Shown: positions 15,967-26,459 of the stretch, in pieces
How positions within the stretch are numbered: the first letter of the stretch is position 1
How the letters are laid out: every line of letters starts with the position of its first letter
Source: Clostridia bacterium
GTDB lineage: Bacteria; Bacillota; Clostridia; Christensenellales; UBA1242
Assembly (NCBI GenBank): GCA_017936585.1
Contig: JAGBFI010000034.1
Coordinates: 1-33,189, forward strand
DNA: 33,189 bases
Reading direction: 5' to 3'
Position numbers and translations under genes: made by a program
The notes under the pieces: generated by a model
What the model saw: only the letters and a program-made list of their open reading frames with translations
Database searches by the model: none
Told to the model about the DNA's origin: nothing

Positions 15967-17385
15967 ATGAAAACATCAACAAAAATTTTGATTGTGATTA
16001 CAATCTTGCTGTTTATTCCAAATCTGTTTTTGACAAAACACTTGCTAGCGGCTGTTCAGCCAACTGGTGATGGGTTTGTTTTCAACTTCACACCTCTTGC
16101 ATGGGTGGCTTTGGCATTGCAGATTTTGTTTAACGTCTTTTTCAACATTCTTTTCTTCAGATTTTTGAAAACACAAAGGCTGACAAACGTCATTTTCTTT
16201 TCTGTTGCACCGCTTACGTTGGTTTATGGTGTGTTTATGGTTTACATCATCGCCGTGAAAAATTTGACTGGGGTGACCGCCGAATCCGTGCGTGCAACAC
16301 TCAACATCACAACTGAGGCTGCCTCAAACACAAACTACCTTTGGGCGGGGCTTGCAACTCTTGTTTATTTGATTTTGTTATTTGTGATTGTTCTTTTTGC
16401 TTGCAGACCGCTTTCAAGGGTTGAGGCAATCACTCAAAAATTGGGTGATGGGCGAATGAAATTTGACGATTTTAAGGTTGGCGGAGGCAAACAGTTCAAG
16501 GAGATTGAAAATTCGCTCAACAAAATCAACTATAATTATAAGGAAAAGGAAAACAAACTTCGTCAAACAAATTTGGAGGCACAAAAGTTTATTCCAAAGC
16601 AGTTCTTCAAGTTTCTTGGAAAGAGCAGCATCGAGGAACTTGAGCTTGGAAATCAGGTGAAAAAGAACGCTACAACGCTGTTTTGCGATCTCAAAAGTGC
16701 AACGAATATCTCAAGAAGTTTGAGTTTGGAGGAAAATTTCAACTATATAAATTCCTATATCAAGGTTGTGGCACCGCTTGTGCGTAGATATGATGGGTTT
16801 ATTGACAAATATATGGGTGATGGAGTGCTTGCTGTTTTTGCAAAACCGCAGGATGCAATTGAGTGTGCACACGCCATTTTGCGGGCTATTGAGGTGAAAA
16901 ACAAGAGCCAAAAAGAACTTCCAGCCATTGATGCACGGCTCACAATCAACACTGGGGAGATTATTTTTGGGATTGTTGGTGATGAAGACAGAAAAAGCCC
17001 GACAATCATCTCAGATGTGGTCAATCTTGCCAGCAAAATGGAGGAAATTAACCTTTATATTGGCACAAAACTCTTGATTTCGAAGTCCTCGCTCAACGAA
17101 TTGCCTCAAAATTATGAGTTTGATTATCGCTACACAGGAGCCTTGTCGTTGGATGATGGATCACAAATTCCACTCTTTGAAAGTTTGAATTATTATCCAA
17201 AGAACAAAAAGGAAAAACTCAAAAAACTTAAGAGCAAGTTTGAAAGTGGGGTGAGGGCATACAACGAAAGAAACTATCAGCAAGCGAAAGAGACGTTTGA
17301 ATATGTGCTCCACTATGTTTCTGATGACAAGCCGGCGTTTGTCTACTTCAACAAATCATCCGAAAAACTGGGCGAAGAAGGATAA
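15967..17385 (+). CDS. Membrane-bound class III adenylate cyclase
   Basis: This protein of about 472 aa should make cAMP. Four membrane segments (about 6-26, 44-64, 73-96, 125-146) lead into a HAMP-like linker (about 147-195), a coiled coil, and the signature KFIPKQFFKFLGK before the cyclase domain. Metal-binding aspartates are D241 (FCDLKSATNIS) and D285 (KYMGDGVLAVF). K281 and T346 occupy the positions that select adenine. Catalytic N353 is present in VVNLASKME, but the transition-state arginine four residues later is K357. A single TPR-like repeat (GVRAYNERNYQQAKETFEYVL) ends the protein. I prefer ATG 15967, which has no ribosome binding site; CACAAT ends six bases upstream. TTG 15919 is an alternative start. 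What cAMP controls here is unknown. Confidence 0.88.
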   Translation: MKTSTKILIVITILLFIPNLFLTKHLLAAVQPTGDGFVFNFTPLAWVALALQILFNVFFNILFFRFLKTQRLTNVIFFSVAPLTLVYGVFMVYIIAVKNLTGVTAESVRATLNITTEAASNTNYLWAGLATLVYLILLFVIVLFACRPLSRVEAITQKLGDGRMKFDDFKVGGGKQFKEIENSLNKINYNYKEKENKLRQTNLEAQKFIPKQFFKFLGKSSIEELELGNQVKKNATTLFCDLKSATNISRSLSLEENFNYINSYIKVVAPLVRRYDGFIDKYMGDGVLAVFAKPQDAIECAHAILRAIEVKNKSQKELPAIDARLTINTGEIIFGIVGDEDRKSPTIISDVVNLASKMEEINLYIGTKLLISKSSLNELPQNYEFDYRYTGALSLDDGSQIPLFESLNYYPKNKKEKLKKLKSKFESGVRAYNERNYQQAKETFEYVLHYVSDDKPAFVYFNKSSEKLGEEG

Positions 17386-17404
17386 ATCTTCGCTTTTTGT
17401 TTTT
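17372..17404 (+). terminator. Terminator overlapping the end of the cyclase gene
   Basis: GCGAAGA (17372-17378) pairs with TCTTCGC (17387-17393), then a T-rich tail. The cyclase stop codon TAA (17383-17385) lies in the loop, so the hairpin is partly coding. Confidence 0.85.
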
Positions 17405-17409
17405 ATCGC

Positions 17410-17438
17410 TTGACTTTGAGTGGTGATTGTTTTAAAAT
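17410..17438 (+). promoter_or_regulatory. Promoter of the TM2 gene and mnmA
   Basis: TTGACT (17410-17415), a 17-base spacer and TAAAAT (17433-17438). ATG 17447 is eight bases past the -10 box, leaving a leader of at most one or two bases and no room for a ribosome binding site. Confidence 0.7.
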
Positions 17439-17446
17439 TGTTTCAA

Positions 17447-19422
<1,976 letters not shown>

Positions 19423-19438
19423 TAAAAACTAACTTGTG

Positions 19439-19468
19439 CGATTGCTTTTTTGAGTGATCGTTTTTTTT
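19439..19468 (+). terminator. Terminator after mnmA
   Basis: CGATTGCT (19439-19446) pairs with AGTGATCG (19453-19460), with two G-U pairs, followed by eight T residues. Confidence 0.75.
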
Positions 19469-19581
19469 GTTGAAAGTTCAAGATGTCAAGGATTCTTGTA
19501 CAACATATTAAGTTGTCATTTTTCGCTAAACTTCGCATAAATTCCGCAAATTTTTGTGGTCTTAGTGAGGAAATGTTGTTG

Positions 19582-19587
19582 TATGCT
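19582..19587 (+). promoter_or_regulatory. Possible -10 box of the deacetylase gene
   Basis: TATGCT ends six bases before ATG 19594. A -35 is not clear (TTGTGG at 19554-19559 is 22 bases away). It is listed because the spacing repeats that of other genes here. Confidence 0.35.
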
Positions 19588-19593
19588 TATTGT

Positions 19594-20328
19594 ATGAAAA
19601 CAAAAATTTGGACAGTGAGTTTAAGAAGAGTTGTGTGCAACATTTTGATTGTTGCAATGTTGACAATTGTGTCTGGCACGGCGGTGTATGGGCTGAACTA
19701 TGTTACATCCTCAACACTCTATAACGGCGTGTATTACAGCGGCAACGAGAACTCAAAAAAAGTGTCGCTGATGATTAACGTCTACTGGGGAACCGAATAT
19801 TTGGACGAAATGTTGGACATTTTGGCGGAAAACGACGTCAAAACAACCTTTTTTGTCGGTGGAACTTGGGCGGTGAAAGAGAGCGACATGCTGCGCAAAA
19901 TTTTTGACTCGGGGCATGAGATTGGAAATCACGGCTATTATCACAAGGATCAGGGCACGCTTTCAACTTCAAAAAATCACGAGGAAATTTATAATACACA
20001 CAAACTTGTGAAAGAATTGATTGGCGTTGACATGAATTTGTTTGCACCACCAAGCGGTTCATACAACACAAAAACCGTGGAGGTTGCCACCGAACTTGGC
20101 TACAAAACCATCATGTGGACAGAGGGCCGTGACACCATAGATTGGCGTGATAAGGACAGCGAAATCATCTATCAGCGTGCCATCAAAAATTGCAAAGGCG
20201 GCGATTTTGTGCTTATGCATCCAACAGAAGCTACAAAAAATGCCCTTGACCGCATCATCAAAGCCATCAGAGAACAAGGTTTTGAACTTTGCACTGTCTC
20301 CGAAAATTTGGAAGCAGAAAACAACTAA
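19594..20328 (+). CDS. Polysaccharide deacetylase-like protein (CE4) lacking the usual Asp pair
   Basis: An exported or membrane-anchored 244-aa protein with an N-terminal hydrophobic segment (about 12-35) and a NodB/CE4 domain. The order of motifs is kept: LMINVYWG (60-66), EIGNHGYYH with H113 and H117, FAPPSGSYN, DTIDWRD and VLMHP. Motif 1 is normally TFDDGP, with the catalytic and metal-binding aspartates; here these positions are N62 and V63. Motif 3 lacks the usual Arg. From memory, a clostridial clade shares the INVYWG form, so this is probably a lineage trait and not local decay. Activity as a deacetylase is therefore open. I chose ATG 19594; there is no ribosome binding site. Confidence 0.82.
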   Translation: MKTKIWTVSLRRVVCNILIVAMLTIVSGTAVYGLNYVTSSTLYNGVYYSGNENSKKVSLMINVYWGTEYLDEMLDILAENDVKTTFFVGGTWAVKESDMLRKIFDSGHEIGNHGYYHKDQGTLSTSKNHEEIYNTHKLVKELIGVDMNLFAPPSGSYNTKTVEVATELGYKTIMWTEGRDTIDWRDKDSEIIYQRAIKNCKGGDFVLMHPTEATKNALDRIIKAIREQGFELCTVSENLEAENN

Positions 20329-20366
20329 AAAAATACTTAATTTGTGTGCTTGGGATAAAGAACAAC

Positions 20367-20388
20367 AAGCCTCTTTTTGGGGGCTTTT
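20367..20388 (+). terminator. Terminator after the deacetylase gene
   Basis: AAGCCTC (20367-20373) pairs with GGGGCTT (20380-20386) around a T-rich loop, then T residues. Confidence 0.75.
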
Positions 20389-20419
20389 AATTAAAAATTA
20401 AAAATTTGCTAAATCTGCT

Positions 20420-20448
20420 TTGAGATTTTCATATGTTTGTGATAGAAT
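20420..20448 (+). promoter_or_regulatory. Promoter of the ftsK unit
   Basis: TTGAGA (20420-20425), a 17-base spacer and an extended -10 TGaTAGAAT (hexamer 20443-20448). Transcription should start near 20455, giving a leader of about 44 nt. Within it GGGTG (20462-20466) and CGCCC (20474-20478) can form a 5-bp hairpin, and GGGGG at 20490-20494 may be the ribosome binding site. Confidence 0.65.
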
Positions 20449-20498
20449 GAAAGCAAGATTTGGGTGAACCTTTCGCCCTGGTGACCTATGGGGGTTGT

Positions 20499-23354
20499 AT
20501 GGCAATTTATAAATTGAATTCAAACAAGAAAAAAGAACGAAATCGCAACACAAAAAAAATCGTCGGGTTTTCTTTGATTGCTGCGGCTTCTGTGATTTTT
20601 CTGTTTTTAACAGGCATCGTGCCAGCTCTTCAAACCTTCTTTCTTGGAATGTTTGGGGTGTTTGGTTTCCCGCTCTGCGTGATTATGTTGGTCGTGGGCT
20701 TGGCTCTCGTCAACAATCGCAGATATGTCATGTCGAAAAAATACCTCTTTTGCCTTTGTTTGACTGTTTTCTTTGCTCTTTGCATTCTGCAGTTGGCAAT
20801 CGTTGGAAACAAAGGAGACCTTGCTTTTGGGGACTATCTGGCAAAGAACTATCTTGACAAGTGGACCGCTGGCGGGCTTATGATTGGATTTTTCTCAACT
20901 ATTTTCCTTTACATTGCAAACATTTATGGTGCATACATCATTTTTGCACTTGCACTTGTGATTTGCGTGGCACTTCTGCTTGACAGTTTGCATTTCTTGA
21001 AGAAAGAAAAGGCTGCTAAAGAGCCAGTTTCTGTTTCAATCAAGGACAGTGGAAAAGTTGAAAAGCCAGAACCTGAAATCGTGAAATCTATGGAACCGGA
21101 AAATGTTGTACTCAATGGCAATTTGAAAGAGGAAGAAGCGAAACAGCAAGCAGAGCAAAAGCCTTTGACTGCACGACAAATTTTGGGACTTGATAAGAAA
21201 CGTAACTCGGCATATGAATATCATCCAGCTCCAGGGCAACAAAGCGTTTCAACTCAAAAAGCACAAGTTGAGCCGGAAAAGCCAAAGAGTCTGCGTGAAA
21301 TGATTTTGACTCCTCCACAAATCGACATTGACGAATATTTCAAAGATGTCAGAAAACAAAATGCGGCTCAGGCGCCAGCACAAACTGAGGTTGACAACAA
21401 CATTTCAGAACTTAAGCAACCAGAATTTCAACCAACGAGTGTCTATCGTGAAGACGAATTCAAAATGGACGCAACACCAATCATCAGAAGGGGACTGCCT
21501 GAGGTGAAATCTCAGGAGCTTGTCGACCAAGCTGATGATATTTTGAAGGCAGCGGTGGAAGAAGAAAAAAGTGAAAATCCAGAAATTTTTGAGGCTGCTG
21601 TTGAAGAGCCTGCGGCAAATCCTCTTGACAGACTTCCAGAGCGAACAAATGGTGGCAGTTTTGATAGAAGCAGACAGTCTTTCGACCGCAATTTTGACCG
21701 TTCGGCAGAGCGTGAAACTTTCAAAAGAAGTGTGATGGAAAACATTGACAACCGTACAATCAACGGTGAAGAGGACAGACAAATTCGTGAAAATTTCAAT
21801 CGTGAATATGACAGAATTTCAATGGTGAATGGTTCGCTTTCACGCGAGCAACAGCCTATTGCACCGGAAGAAGAGCCTGAAAAGCGTGAGACTTATGTTT
21901 ATGAAAAACCACCGATTGAGTACATCACAACACAAAGCGTTGACTTATCAACTCTCAACGAAGATGTTGCCACAAAAAGGGTGCTTTTGGAAAACACTTT
22001 GGAAACTTTTGGAGTTCCTGCAAAGGTGCAGGGGGTTGTTGTTGGCCCAGCGGTGACGAGATATGAACTTGAAATGCCTCAAGGAATTTCAGTAAGCAAA
22101 ATCAAAAACCGCGCAGATGACATTGCGCTTTCGCTTGCGGCAGAGGGCTCAATCAGAATTGAAGCTCCGGTGCCAGGAAAAAGTGTTGTTGGCATTGAAG
22201 TGCCAAACTCTTCAATCGCAACAATCAGTTTGAAAGACGTTTTGATGTCAAAAGAGTTCACTCAAAGCCCATCACCACTTACATTTGCACTCGGAAAGGA
22301 CATCACAGGTCAGACAATTTGCTGCAATATGCAAAAATTGACACACCTGCTTGTTGCTGGTTCAACTGGCTCAGGAAAAAGTGTTTGCTTGAACTCAATC
22401 ATCCTTTCAATCATGTATAAAGCTTCTCCGGAAGATGTGAAAATCATTTTGATTGACCCAAAACGTGTGGAATTTTCTTCTTATGAAGCGTTGCCACACC
22501 TTATCATGCCAAAAATTGTGTGCGACACACAAAAAGCAATCAATACTCTTGGTTGGGCAGTGGCGGAAATGGAACGCCGTTTCGAGGTTTTGGGCTTGGC
22601 ACGTGTGAAAAACATTGACGAATTCAACCAAACACCTGATGTTTTGGATGGAAAAGTTGAAAAAATGCCATTCATCGTGATTATCGTTGACGAACTTGCT
22701 GACCTGATGATGACCGGCAAGAAAGAGGTTGAAGAAAAAGTTTGTCGTTTGGCTCAGAAATCGCGTGCGGCAGGCATTCACTTGATTTTAGCAACACAAA
22801 GACCTTCTGTTGATGTTATCACGGGGCTCATCAAGAGCAATTTTCCATCACGCATCGCCTTTGCAGTGACAAGTGCGGTGGATTCAATGACAATTTTGGA
22901 CCGTGTTGGTGCTGAAAAACTGCTTGGAAAGGGCGATATGCTTTACTATCCTGTTGGTGCTCAAGAACCAAAACGTGTTCAGGGGTGCTTCATCACAACA
23001 AACGAAATCAACAAGATTGTGGACTTCACTCGTGACAACAATCTTCCAATTTTTGACAAGGAAATTGAAGAACAAATCAACAATCCAAACAAAAACAACA
23101 ATAACAATGCTCCAGGCTTCAACAACGAAATGGACGAATTGTTGCCTCAGGCACTCAAGGTTTCAATCGAGTGCGGGCAAGCATCTGCAACAATGATTCG
23201 CCGCAAGTTTGCGATTGGATATCCTCGTGCTGCAAGAATCATCGACCAAATGGAAGCAGCGGGGTATATTTCAAGTGCAGACGGCGCAAAAGGTCGTTCG
23301 GTTTACATTTCTGAGGAAGAGTTTCGAACTTTGTTTGGCGACAATTATGACTGA
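20499..23354 (+). CDS. DNA translocase FtsK/SpoIIIE
   Basis: This ATP-driven motor pumps DNA through the division or sporulation septum. About 951 aa from ATG 20499. Four or five membrane segments lie within residues 20-155. A long hydrophilic linker (about 160-500) includes repeated FDR/FNR units (FDRSRQSFDRNFDRSAER). The motor domain has Walker A G621-STGSGKS628 and Walker B VIIVDELADLM with D731. The C-terminal gamma winged helix (PQALKVSIECGQASATMIRRK onward, last ~65 residues) would read oriented DNA sites. Upstream in-frame starts (TTG 20460, GTG 20481) would lengthen it by up to 13 residues; the G-run favours ATG 20499. Whether it serves as FtsK, SpoIIIE or both cannot be told here. 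Confidence 0.96.
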   Translation: MAIYKLNSNKKKERNRNTKKIVGFSLIAAASVIFLFLTGIVPALQTFFLGMFGVFGFPLCVIMLVVGLALVNNRRYVMSKKYLFCLCLTVFFALCILQLAIVGNKGDLAFGDYLAKNYLDKWTAGGLMIGFFSTIFLYIANIYGAYIIFALALVICVALLLDSLHFLKKEKAAKEPVSVSIKDSGKVEKPEPEIVKSMEPENVVLNGNLKEEEAKQQAEQKPLTARQILGLDKKRNSAYEYHPAPGQQSVSTQKAQVEPEKPKSLREMILTPPQIDIDEYFKDVRKQNAAQAPAQTEVDNNISELKQPEFQPTSVYREDEFKMDATPIIRRGLPEVKSQELVDQADDILKAAVEEEKSENPEIFEAAVEEPAANPLDRLPERTNGGSFDRSRQSFDRNFDRSAERETFKRSVMENIDNRTINGEEDRQIRENFNREYDRISMVNGSLSREQQPIAPEEEPEKRETYVYEKPPIEYITTQSVDLSTLNEDVATKRVLLENTLETFGVPAKVQGVVVGPAVTRYELEMPQGISVSKIKNRADDIALSLAAEGSIRIEAPVPGKSVVGIEVPNSSIATISLKDVLMSKEFTQSPSPLTFALGKDITGQTICCNMQKLTHLLVAGSTGSGKSVCLNSIILSIMYKASPEDVKIILIDPKRVEFSSYEALPHLIMPKIVCDTQKAINTLGWAVAEMERRFEVLGLARVKNIDEFNQTPDVLDGKVEKMPFIVIIVDELADLMMTGKKEVEEKVCRLAQKSRAAGIHLILATQRPSVDVITGLIKSNFPSRIAFAVTSAVDSMTILDRVGAEKLLGKGDMLYYPVGAQEPKRVQGCFITTNEINKIVDFTRDNNLPIFDKEIEEQINNPNKNNNNNAPGFNNEMDELLPQALKVSIECGQASATMIRRKFAIGYPRAARIIDQMEAAGYISSADGAKGRSVYISEEEFRTLFGDNYD

Positions 23355-23480
23355 TTATGAATGATTGTGGTTGGCTTAAACGTGCATTTTATAGTTTTGT
23401 TTTGTTTGGAGAATCTCTGAATGAAACGCAAACAAACGGGCTGAAAAGTTACAAAAACGAAAAAAATAAGGGAAAAACAA

Positions 23481-24812
23481 ATGAATGAAGATTTGAAGAA
23501 CAAAAAAATCTCTGCCATTTCGCTTGGGTGTGACAAAAACAGAGTGGATTTGGAGAAAATGCTGTTCAAACTTTCCGAGCATGGGTTTGAAATTGTTGAC
23601 AGCGTTGATGATGCTAATATTGTGATTGTCAACACGTGTGCATTTATCACTCCGGCGAAGGAAGAAGCGATTTCAAACATATTTGATATGTGTGCTTTGA
23701 AAACAAACAAAAAGCTGGAAAAGGTGATTGTAAGCGGGTGTTTGTCTCAAAGACATATGGAAGAACTTGTGAAAGAAATTCCTGAAGTTGACGCTTTTTT
23801 GAAAGCGGAGGATAATGAAAATATCTGCGAAATCGTGGAAAAACTTTATGGCGAGAAATCAACACAAAAAAAGAAAAAAGATGGCAGAATTTTCACAAGC
23901 AGGGGAAGTTATGCCTATCTGAAAATTGCCGAAGGGTGCAGCAATGTGTGCTCTTATTGCACCATTCCACGCATCAAAGGCAAATATGTGAGCTTCGAGA
24001 TGGACAAGATTGTGGATGAAGCAAAATATCTTGCAAAAAACAACATCAGAGAACTTGTTTTGGTGGCGCAGGATGTTTCGCGCTACGGCGAGGATTTGTA
24101 TGGAGAAAACAAACTTGTTGAACTGTGCAAGAAACTTTGCAAAATTGACGGGATTGAGTGGATTAGGTTGCACTATTTATATCCAGAAAAAATCACCGAC
24201 AAACTTTTGAAATTTGTTGCTGAGGAGCCAAAAATGTGCAAATATTTGGACATTCCGCTTCAGCATATTGATGACGACATCTTAAAGAGCATGAGAAGAC
24301 GCTTGAACGAAGTTGACACAAGGGGTTTGATTGATAAGTTGGCGGGGGAATATCACAATATAGCACTCCGAACAACTTTCATTGTTGGATATCCTGGCGA
24401 AAGCAAAAAAGCGTTTTCAAAACTTTGCGATTTCGTGAAGAAAACAAAATTTGATTTTGCTGGGTTCTTCCCATATTATCGCGAGGAAAACACACCAAGC
24501 TTCTATATGGATGGGCAAATTTCGGAGCGTGTTAAGAAAAAGCGTTTTGAGAAAATCAAAGAAATCCAAAATTCCATTGCAACTGAGAGGGCAAACTTCT
24601 ATGTTGGCAAAGTTTTCAAGGTTTTGGTCGATTATTTTGACGAAAACAAGGGAGAATATGTTGGTCACACAGAATTTTTATCTCCAACAGTTGACTTTGG
24701 TGTTGAAATTATGGATAATGAAAATATAATCGAAGGCGAATTTGTCAATGTCAAGTTGACAGGATTCGATGGAGAGAATTATAAAGGAGTATATTATGAA
24801 TCTTCCAAATAA
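23481..24812 (+). CDS. rimO: Ribosomal protein S12 methylthiotransferase RimO
   Basis: RimO is a radical-SAM enzyme that methylthiolates a conserved Asp of ribosomal protein S12. The 443-aa protein begins with the RimO-type SLGCDKNRVDLE segment (C17), followed by NTCAFI and SGCLSQR cysteines. The radical-SAM motif is C153-S-N-V-C157-S-Y-C160. The C-terminal TRAM domain (about 375-440) is present, unlike in the MiaB of this window. The gene has an AAGGGA ribosome binding site before ATG 23481 and overlaps pgsA by 17 nt. Its position between ftsK and pgsA is the usual Firmicute order. Confidence 0.96.
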   Translation: MNEDLKNKKISAISLGCDKNRVDLEKMLFKLSEHGFEIVDSVDDANIVIVNTCAFITPAKEEAISNIFDMCALKTNKKLEKVIVSGCLSQRHMEELVKEIPEVDAFLKAEDNENICEIVEKLYGEKSTQKKKKDGRIFTSRGSYAYLKIAEGCSNVCSYCTIPRIKGKYVSFEMDKIVDEAKYLAKNNIRELVLVAQDVSRYGEDLYGENKLVELCKKLCKIDGIEWIRLHYLYPEKITDKLLKFVAEEPKMCKYLDIPLQHIDDDILKSMRRRLNEVDTRGLIDKLAGEYHNIALRTTFIVGYPGESKKAFSKLCDFVKKTKFDFAGFFPYYREENTPSFYMDGQISERVKKKRFEKIKEIQNSIATERANFYVGKVFKVLVDYFDENKGEYVGHTEFLSPTVDFGVEIMDNENIIEGEFVNVKLTGFDGENYKGVYYESSK

Positions 24813-25431
24813 AATTACAACAGTCAGACTTTGCTTGATTCCACTTTTCATTTTTTTCTTTATGGCAGACTTTGTGCCATATGGAAAGTTGATTGCGGCC
24901 ATCATTTTCACTGTGGCATGCCTTACAGACTTCTTGGATGGCAAAATTGCAAGAAGCAGAGGTCTTGTGACCAATCTTGGCAAATTCCTTGACCCAATTG
25001 CGGATAAGGTGCTTGTTATGGCTGGGCTTTTGCTTGTTATCGCTTGCCCAATCACTCCAAATGAAGGAACAGTGATTGCTTCAGCGGTTTTCCCATCATA
25101 TGTTGGTGTTGTTGCTGCAATCATCATCTTGGCAAGAGAGCTTATTGTCAGTGCATTCCGTCAAGTTGCTGCAACAAGAAACATCGTTTTGGCTGCTGAT
25201 ATGTATGGAAAAGTTAAGGCTGTTTTCCAATTCATCACATTGATTTTCTATTTCCTCTATGCATTTGTGCTTGAAGAATTCTATGTTGCCTCAAATGAAA
25301 CATGGCTTATGGCAAACACAATCTTGAACATTATTGGATATGTTTTGCTTGGAATTACAGTTGTGATGACAATTGTGTCTGGGCTTAAATACATTTTCGA
25401 CAACAAACAGGTGCTTAAAGATGCAAAATAA
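24796..25431 (+). CDS. pgsA: CDP-diacylglycerol-glycerol-3-phosphate 3-phosphatidyltransferase
   Basis: PgsA makes phosphatidylglycerophosphate, the first committed step to phosphatidylglycerol. The 211-aa membrane protein carries the complete CDP-alcohol phosphotransferase motif, DFLDGKIARSRG … GKFLDPIADK, with all four Asp residues. About five or six hydrophobic helices follow the standard pattern. ATG 24796 is preceded by a strong AAAGGAG (24784-24789 region), which decides the start inside the rimO end. It overlaps rimO by 17 nt and the next gene by 11 nt. Confidence 0.96.
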   Translation: MNLPNKITTVRLCLIPLFIFFFMADFVPYGKLIAAIIFTVACLTDFLDGKIARSRGLVTNLGKFLDPIADKVLVMAGLLLVIACPITPNEGTVIASAVFPSYVGVVAAIIILARELIVSAFRQVAATRNIVLAADMYGKVKAVFQFITLIFYFLYAFVLEEFYVASNETWLMANTILNIIGYVLLGITVVMTIVSGLKYIFDNKQVLKDAK

Positions 25432-26383
25432 AGTTATTTTGTTTTCAAATCAAACGAATAAAAACATTGAAAAGTCTCTCATAAACAGAGGACTTTTTCA
25501 TTTTACATACATTTTTTGCGATACATATGAGCATTTTGTGCAAGAAATCAAGTCTGCGCGCGAGACCTGTGAGAAAATCATTGTCAGCTGCAAAAATGAG
25601 CTGATTGACAAGCTTTTGGATGAGGTGAAGAAAGAAGACGACCAATTTTCAGTTCTTTTCGAGCAAGCAGTTAAACTTGAGGAACGCACAACTTTCAGAA
25701 AGATGCTGTTTGTTCCATCAGAACTTGACGCAGAAAAGTTTTTGGATGTCTTTTTGGAGAAAAAAGAGGTTTTTTCTTGCTCCATTTTTGGAAAAACAGT
25801 TAGAACAATTGAAGAAAAATTCAAAGATTTTGACTGTGATTTCAAAATATTTTCTGAAAATAAATTTTTGCACATTGTGAAGTTTTCAAAAGCTGTAGAA
25901 GAAGAAAAACTGAAGGAAGCGTTTGGAGATGGGGTTTTCTCTTTTGAAGGGGAAAGTTTGCAAGGTGCATGTGAGAAAATTCTCAAAGAGAAAAACCTAT
26001 CTTTTGCGGTTGCTGAGGGGATTACAGCCGGTGGAGTTTCGTGTAAATTGGCTGGAAATTTGGGACTGAAGCAAAGTGTAGTGCTTCTGAATGATGAAGG
26101 TTTTGAGCAGGTGCAAATCGACAAGCCTTTTCTTGAAAACAACGGCACTGTTTCAAAAGAAACATCCTATGAAGTTTCAAAAAATCTTTTGATAAACGCA
26201 GATATTGCTCTCAGTGTTCTTGGTTTTGATTGTGACGCGGGACGCACTTTTGTTGCAGTTGGAAACAAAGATGAAATTCATGTGTTTTCCTCAGTTTTCT
26301 ATGGCAACAGACAACAAATTGTGGAGAATGCCATTTGCTTTGGCCTTTTCAAACTTCTTGCATTCATAAAAGAAAAATATTGA
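25421..26383 (+). CDS. Divergent CinA-family protein with degenerate active sites
   Basis: This 320-aa protein sits between pgsA and recA, the canonical place of cinA. The central and C-terminal parts can be aligned by eye with CinA: a linker (FGKTVRTIEEKFKDF … VFSFEGESLQGACEKIL) then the PncC-like deamidase domain starting LSFAVAEGITAGG. In normal CinA that motif is AES-C/T-TGG with a catalytic Ser; here G200 replaces it (A198-E-G-I-T-A-G-G). The N-terminal half lacks the MoCF nucleotide-binding motif (GGLGPTxDD) and is short. The frame is intact, with AGGTG upstream of ATG 25421 and an 11-nt overlap with pgsA, so it is kept as a protein. NMN deamidase activity is doubtful. Another function is possible. 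Confidence 0.75.
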   Translation: MQNKVILFSNQTNKNIEKSLINRGLFHFTYIFCDTYEHFVQEIKSARETCEKIIVSCKNELIDKLLDEVKKEDDQFSVLFEQAVKLEERTTFRKMLFVPSELDAEKFLDVFLEKKEVFSCSIFGKTVRTIEEKFKDFDCDFKIFSENKFLHIVKFSKAVEEEKLKEAFGDGVFSFEGESLQGACEKILKEKNLSFAVAEGITAGGVSCKLAGNLGLKQSVVLLNDEGFEQVQIDKPFLENNGTVSKETSYEVSKNLLINADIALSVLGFDCDAGRTFVAVGNKDEIHVFSSVFYGNRQQIVENAICFGLFKLLAFIKEKY

Positions 26384-26413
26384 TTTTTGTTGAAATTTTG
26401 CTTTGATTTTTTG

Positions 26414-26441
26414 TTGTTTTAGGTTATTATATATCTATAAA
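26414..26441 (+). promoter_or_regulatory. Probable recA promoter
   Basis: TTGTTT (26414-26419), a 16-base spacer and TATAAA (26436-26441). The region is AT-rich and other placements of the -10 (for example TATTAT near 26425) are possible. I saw no clear LexA-box palindrome in the 76 bases before recA. Confidence 0.4.
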
Positions 26442-26459
26442 CTTTTAGGAGATATTTTT

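Noticed and set aside
25498..26148. Minus-strand frame of 216 codons inside the cinA-like gene
   Set aside because: It is Ser/Phe-rich, has no ribosome binding site, and lies opposite a frame that fits the pgsA-cinA-recA context.
26403..26459. Longer recA start with 19 extra N-terminal residues
   Set aside because: The AGGAGA site before ATG 26460 and the promoter position make the shorter form the likely one.
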